DNA of 64,000 nt. Origin: Congeria kusceri (lineage: Eukaryota > Mollusca > Bivalvia > Myida > Dreissenidae). The notes beneath the pieces are model-generated. The model was not told the DNA's origin, did no database searches, and saw only the letters and a list, made by a program, of their open reading frames with translations. Below, in pieces: positions 60,576 to 64,000 of this stretch; position 1 is the stretch's first letter, and every line of letters starts with the position of its first letter. The stretch spans positions 13,475,058-13,539,057 of the forward strand of contig CM051033.1 in NCBI GenBank assembly GCA_027627225.1, given 5' to 3'. The translations under genes and the position numbers were made by a program.

Positions 60576-63315
60576 CTCTTCTCAATGGTTACTTCCCCAT
60601 GGGTACTCTTCACAGTTACAACTGCCACCACCAGTTAAACATACAAATTTGAAAATCTTCAGGGGAGACAATTATGAGGAGATTGAAGATTTATTTTTTA
60701 CAAAATTTTAATTTCGACATTGATAATTTATAGCAATGACACAGACATGTTGCGTTATTGATCCAGGTATATATATATTATGAGTTAAAATGAAAAACAA
60801 AAATAAAAAAATAAAAAAATAGACAATAACGCAAGGATTCTACGTTGTCGAATCAGTACCATTACTTTAACGCACCGTTATTGTGACATTTCTTTTTAAC
60901 AGTATTTTTTCTTCTGTTAAAATATGCAATGTGCAAGGTGGACACTTGGTTGAAATGATTATTCCCTGACAGCGTGTCTCCTGGGTATTGTAATGTATCC
61001 CGAACCCAAATTTCTTGACACATTCGAATGTTCAGCAGATCAAAGACAAGTGCATAGTCAGCTTCAGCTTTTGTCGAAATCGCGAATGCATTCTGCATTT
61101 ATTACGGGTGACTAGCCTTTAAATGGAATTTACTTTCTTAGAAGTTGCATGACCTATATAAATTGAATTGGATAAAATTGTAAAGCGTGGTGAGGCGTTA
61201 AAAGTTCACGACCATGACTTCAAGTCAGAAAGGCCGCGTAGTTAGCGCGACAAATTTTTTTATCCCGGCGTTCGTCGATTCTAGTCCCCGCAAAGGCAAA
61301 GCTTTTTATTTATTTTTCTTTATATACGTTTTGGTTAGTACAACTGTTTTAGTTTTAGCAGTTAAAGACAGTAAATAACATCTTTCAAAGATTCGACAAT
61401 CTGTGAACCAGTCCTTGTTGATATATTTAATTGAGTTTGATATACGGTCCTTCTCTAGCGACTGCTACAGAAGGTTTCTAAAGGAACCTATTCACAGATT
61501 AGAAAATTGAAAAGTTGTTGACACGTATTCCAAAAGCTAAAAAATATACACTACTCAGAAATATTTGAGAATAACGTGTCGATAATGAATTGTCATCACT
61601 TGAAATGGACGAAATTATAAAGCAATTGTAACGTACATGTTTGAATAGAATACTACTGTAATTTTTATGATCATTTTAAAGTCGCATGTATCAAATAGTG
61701 TTGAACACACAATAATGTATGATAAACCGACAGACTGATTACCGGTAGTTAAGTGAAGGCGACACTTTTTCTTTCTTATACTTATACTTTTGCAATTAAA
61801 ATTGGAACTTCTTTTAACTATGCTCCGTTCTAAATCGGAACTTCCTTTTCCACTTCTTTTTCCGTTGTTTATGGGTAGTTTAACAACGATAATTTTGTTC
61901 TTTGTCTATAGAAAAAGTAGAGGGTATTATGTTAATATTTTCGTTCAACCTTGGCAGCTTCCACGTTTCTCAGCCTCGCATGATCAACTTGATCTTTATC
62001 CAACACTCACATGATATTCTCTATAGATAATAGCATTACGTTTTACAAACCTCTATTCCATTAGTATGTAGAACGTTATAAAATACCTAGCCGTCTTCGT
62101 AGTTTGTGTTTTTGTTTGTATATTAGTTTAGGAATAATTACTTCACAACTTCAAGGTTTATGTGAACGAATAATAAGTGTGTGAAATCAACCCTCGTAAG
62201 ATAGTGGACACACAAATTGAAAAGTAATGCATAAATTGCTTAAGAAACCGATTACTGATTGCAATGAGATTACTTGCGAATTTAATTCAAATTATGTAAG
62301 TGCACTTTATAGAGCACTTTTTAGCGCAAAATGCTCAGTACGAATCAATGTTGATAGCAACCTATGGCAGGTGGAACATACTATTATTTTCATTTCGTCT
62401 TTATTAGTGGGAATGTTTAATTACATTACACTTGTATATAAAAAAAATGTTATTTCTAAATGGTTTACTATGTTTTTTTGGCCTTGACCAGAAACGTATG
62501 GACCTTATTCATTCACGAAATACGCCGTCTTGTCGAGTTTAAATCCATCCTGCCATGGCTAAATTCAACCTCCGCGCAGAGATTTGTGTCCTAGCATAGC
62601 TCAATTTTAAATCCTGTCGGCCACGTGACCATAGACAAACACTTGGCGCAAAATAAAATCGTGGACAAGCACATGATAAAAACATGCTACGCAGTAATTG
62701 GGCACAAATATGTGTGCACGATTCTACAATTATACGCATATAAATGTTTAACGATGCATTATCTCAAAATCAGGAAGGTACGAAATGATCTTTATTAACA
62801 AGTAGATTATATTACTTATATAGCAGGAACGATGTGTACAAATTATTTGTAAATTGTAAACACACTAATAAATTCGGGTCACTAACGCATTTTTTTAAAT
62901 GTTAAACACTTTAGTTTAATTCATTATTTGGCTTTATTTTATTGTAATCTATATTTACTTATTATTATACATTAATTCCGTACTACGAATACTTTGAAGT
63001 ATACTGCATCTTTAAAAAAAAATACATAACTAAGTGAAATGAATAAATGTATGTTTTGCATTTATTTTATTTCCAATAACATAAAACAATTCATTAACTG
63101 TTGCAATAACAATGTAGGGGAGCGAATGCAGGTTGATGTTACGAACAGTATTCGGGACGATGTCTCCGCGCTAACCCCTCCAAGGCAGGAACCACCACCG
63201 AAAAAAATCGTCGCTGAAATAAGCATACTCTGTAAAAAGAACGTTGGCATATTTTAACGGACATCAAGGGTATTATTCACAAATATTTGAATTTACAAAA
63301 ACATGACATAAATGT

Positions 63316-64000
63316 CTATAAACTTCTAAATAAAAGCATCTGTTTGGTATAGGTAAAACATTTCGAAATCGCCAATTTGCCAATCTGTGATCGGGTCCGT
63401 TTAACACCAAAAACAACCGATCTACACTCAACAAAATGTTAAAGTGTCAGACATAAAACCCAGCTAATAATGGTTTCATCAAAACTGGAAAACAAACTTG
63501 GATATGCATTTTAAAATTATATTTAAAAAAAGAAAAAAACAAAAGTAAATTAACATTTTAATCATCAATAAAGGATGAACATTTGAAAAAATTATCAAAA
63601 ACTATTGTTCTATTGAATATATGACCCTGTAATATTGTTGCGTATTTCGAGAGATTTTCGTTCCGCGGTTAATAATGTAATAAATTATTTATTCGTTTAT
63701 AGTATTTTTTGTCATATAATCCGGAGCCCCTACGAAGTTTGAAATATGAACACCTATAGATCTAGATTAACATGTATTTGTACTTTGTGAAAAATAAAAT
63801 TGAAACAGCTCAAGCGAGAAAAAAGAGCACCCACTTCCGGTGCGTTTCCCATGTTACTTCCGGTTTACTGGAGCGCTCGTTGGCAGATCGTATCAAGGTC
63901 AACTGTGAGTCGCAGAAAGGGGTCATCTACGGATCAAGTAAGCAGATGTGGTTAACATTTGTTGTCCCAGGTCATTTTCAAGCGGGTCGATTTATCTTAC
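63316..64000 (-). CDS. Secreted-protein gene, unit 6 copy (3' part only, cut by window)
   Basis: Exon 9 (63316-63421) and exon 8 (63869-63926) are present with the same phases as in units 1-3. The remaining seven exons would lie beyond the window. Exon 8 reads DDPFLRLTVDLDTICQRAL once the first base from exon 7 is counted, and differs from the other copies by one synonymous change (ACC to ACA, Thr). Exon 9 is unchanged. This fits a kept coding frame rather than random drift. Confidence 0.5.

Larger units (their letters stand above)
57393..64000. repeat. Tandem array unit 6 (partial, cut by window end)
   Basis: Collinear with the first 6.6 kb of the long units. At the position where units 4 and 5 jump to the microsatellite (near 63575) it continues with the normal sequence, including exon 8 of the minus-strand gene, so it is a long-type unit as far as can be seen. 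The array may continue past the window end. Confidence 0.95.

Overview
This is eukaryotic, AT-rich, non-coding-dominated DNA, most likely from a bivalve mollusc. The reasons are dispersed repeats I associate with bivalve genomes, a tRNA-derived SINE of molluscan style, and a Mutator-like transposase fragment of the type common in bivalves. A dreissenid mussel is my best guess, but that rests on memory of repeat families. There are no prokaryotic genes, rRNA genes or CRISPR arrays.

The whole window is one head-to-tail tandem array. Using the conserved point in the Mutator-like fragment as boundary, the units are 1-13578, 13579-28615, 28616-42347, 42348-49871, 49872-57392 and 57393-64000 (cut by the window end). 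Units 1-3 are long (13.6, 15.0 and 13.7 kb). Units 4 and 5 are nearly identical 7.5 kb versions that lost the second half of the unit. Unit 6 follows the long plan as far as it goes.

Order within a long unit: AT-rich spacer with a possible plus-strand first exon; a bivalve repeat made of ~160 bp monomers (about 1.5-2.5 kb in); a second dispersed repeat (2.8-3.2 kb); a conserved minus-strand ORF (about 3.5-3.7 kb); a degenerate tRNA-like head (about 3.85 kb); then a minus-strand gene of nine phase-compatible exons between about 12.2 and 5.9 kb; a foldback element; in unit 2 only, a 1.75 kb block with trinucleotide microsatellite and SINE; and last the Mutator-like pseudogene on the minus strand, crossing the unit boundary.

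The nine-exon gene is the main biological content. It starts with a clear signal peptide and the model closes into 234 codons plus stop in units 2 and 3. I do not recognise the family. Unit 1's copy has a stop codon in exon 2 and has lost the first His of an HExxH motif, but it alone keeps an intact TATA box. Exons 2 and 5 differ between copies more than the introns beside them, whereas exons 7-9 are almost invariant. Units 4 and 5 keep only exon 9. The array therefore shows duplication, decay, deletion and apparent exchange between copies of a secreted-protein gene, with introns full of MITE-like repeats. All exon calls are inferred from splice signals, phase and comparison of copies; no transcript evidence was available.
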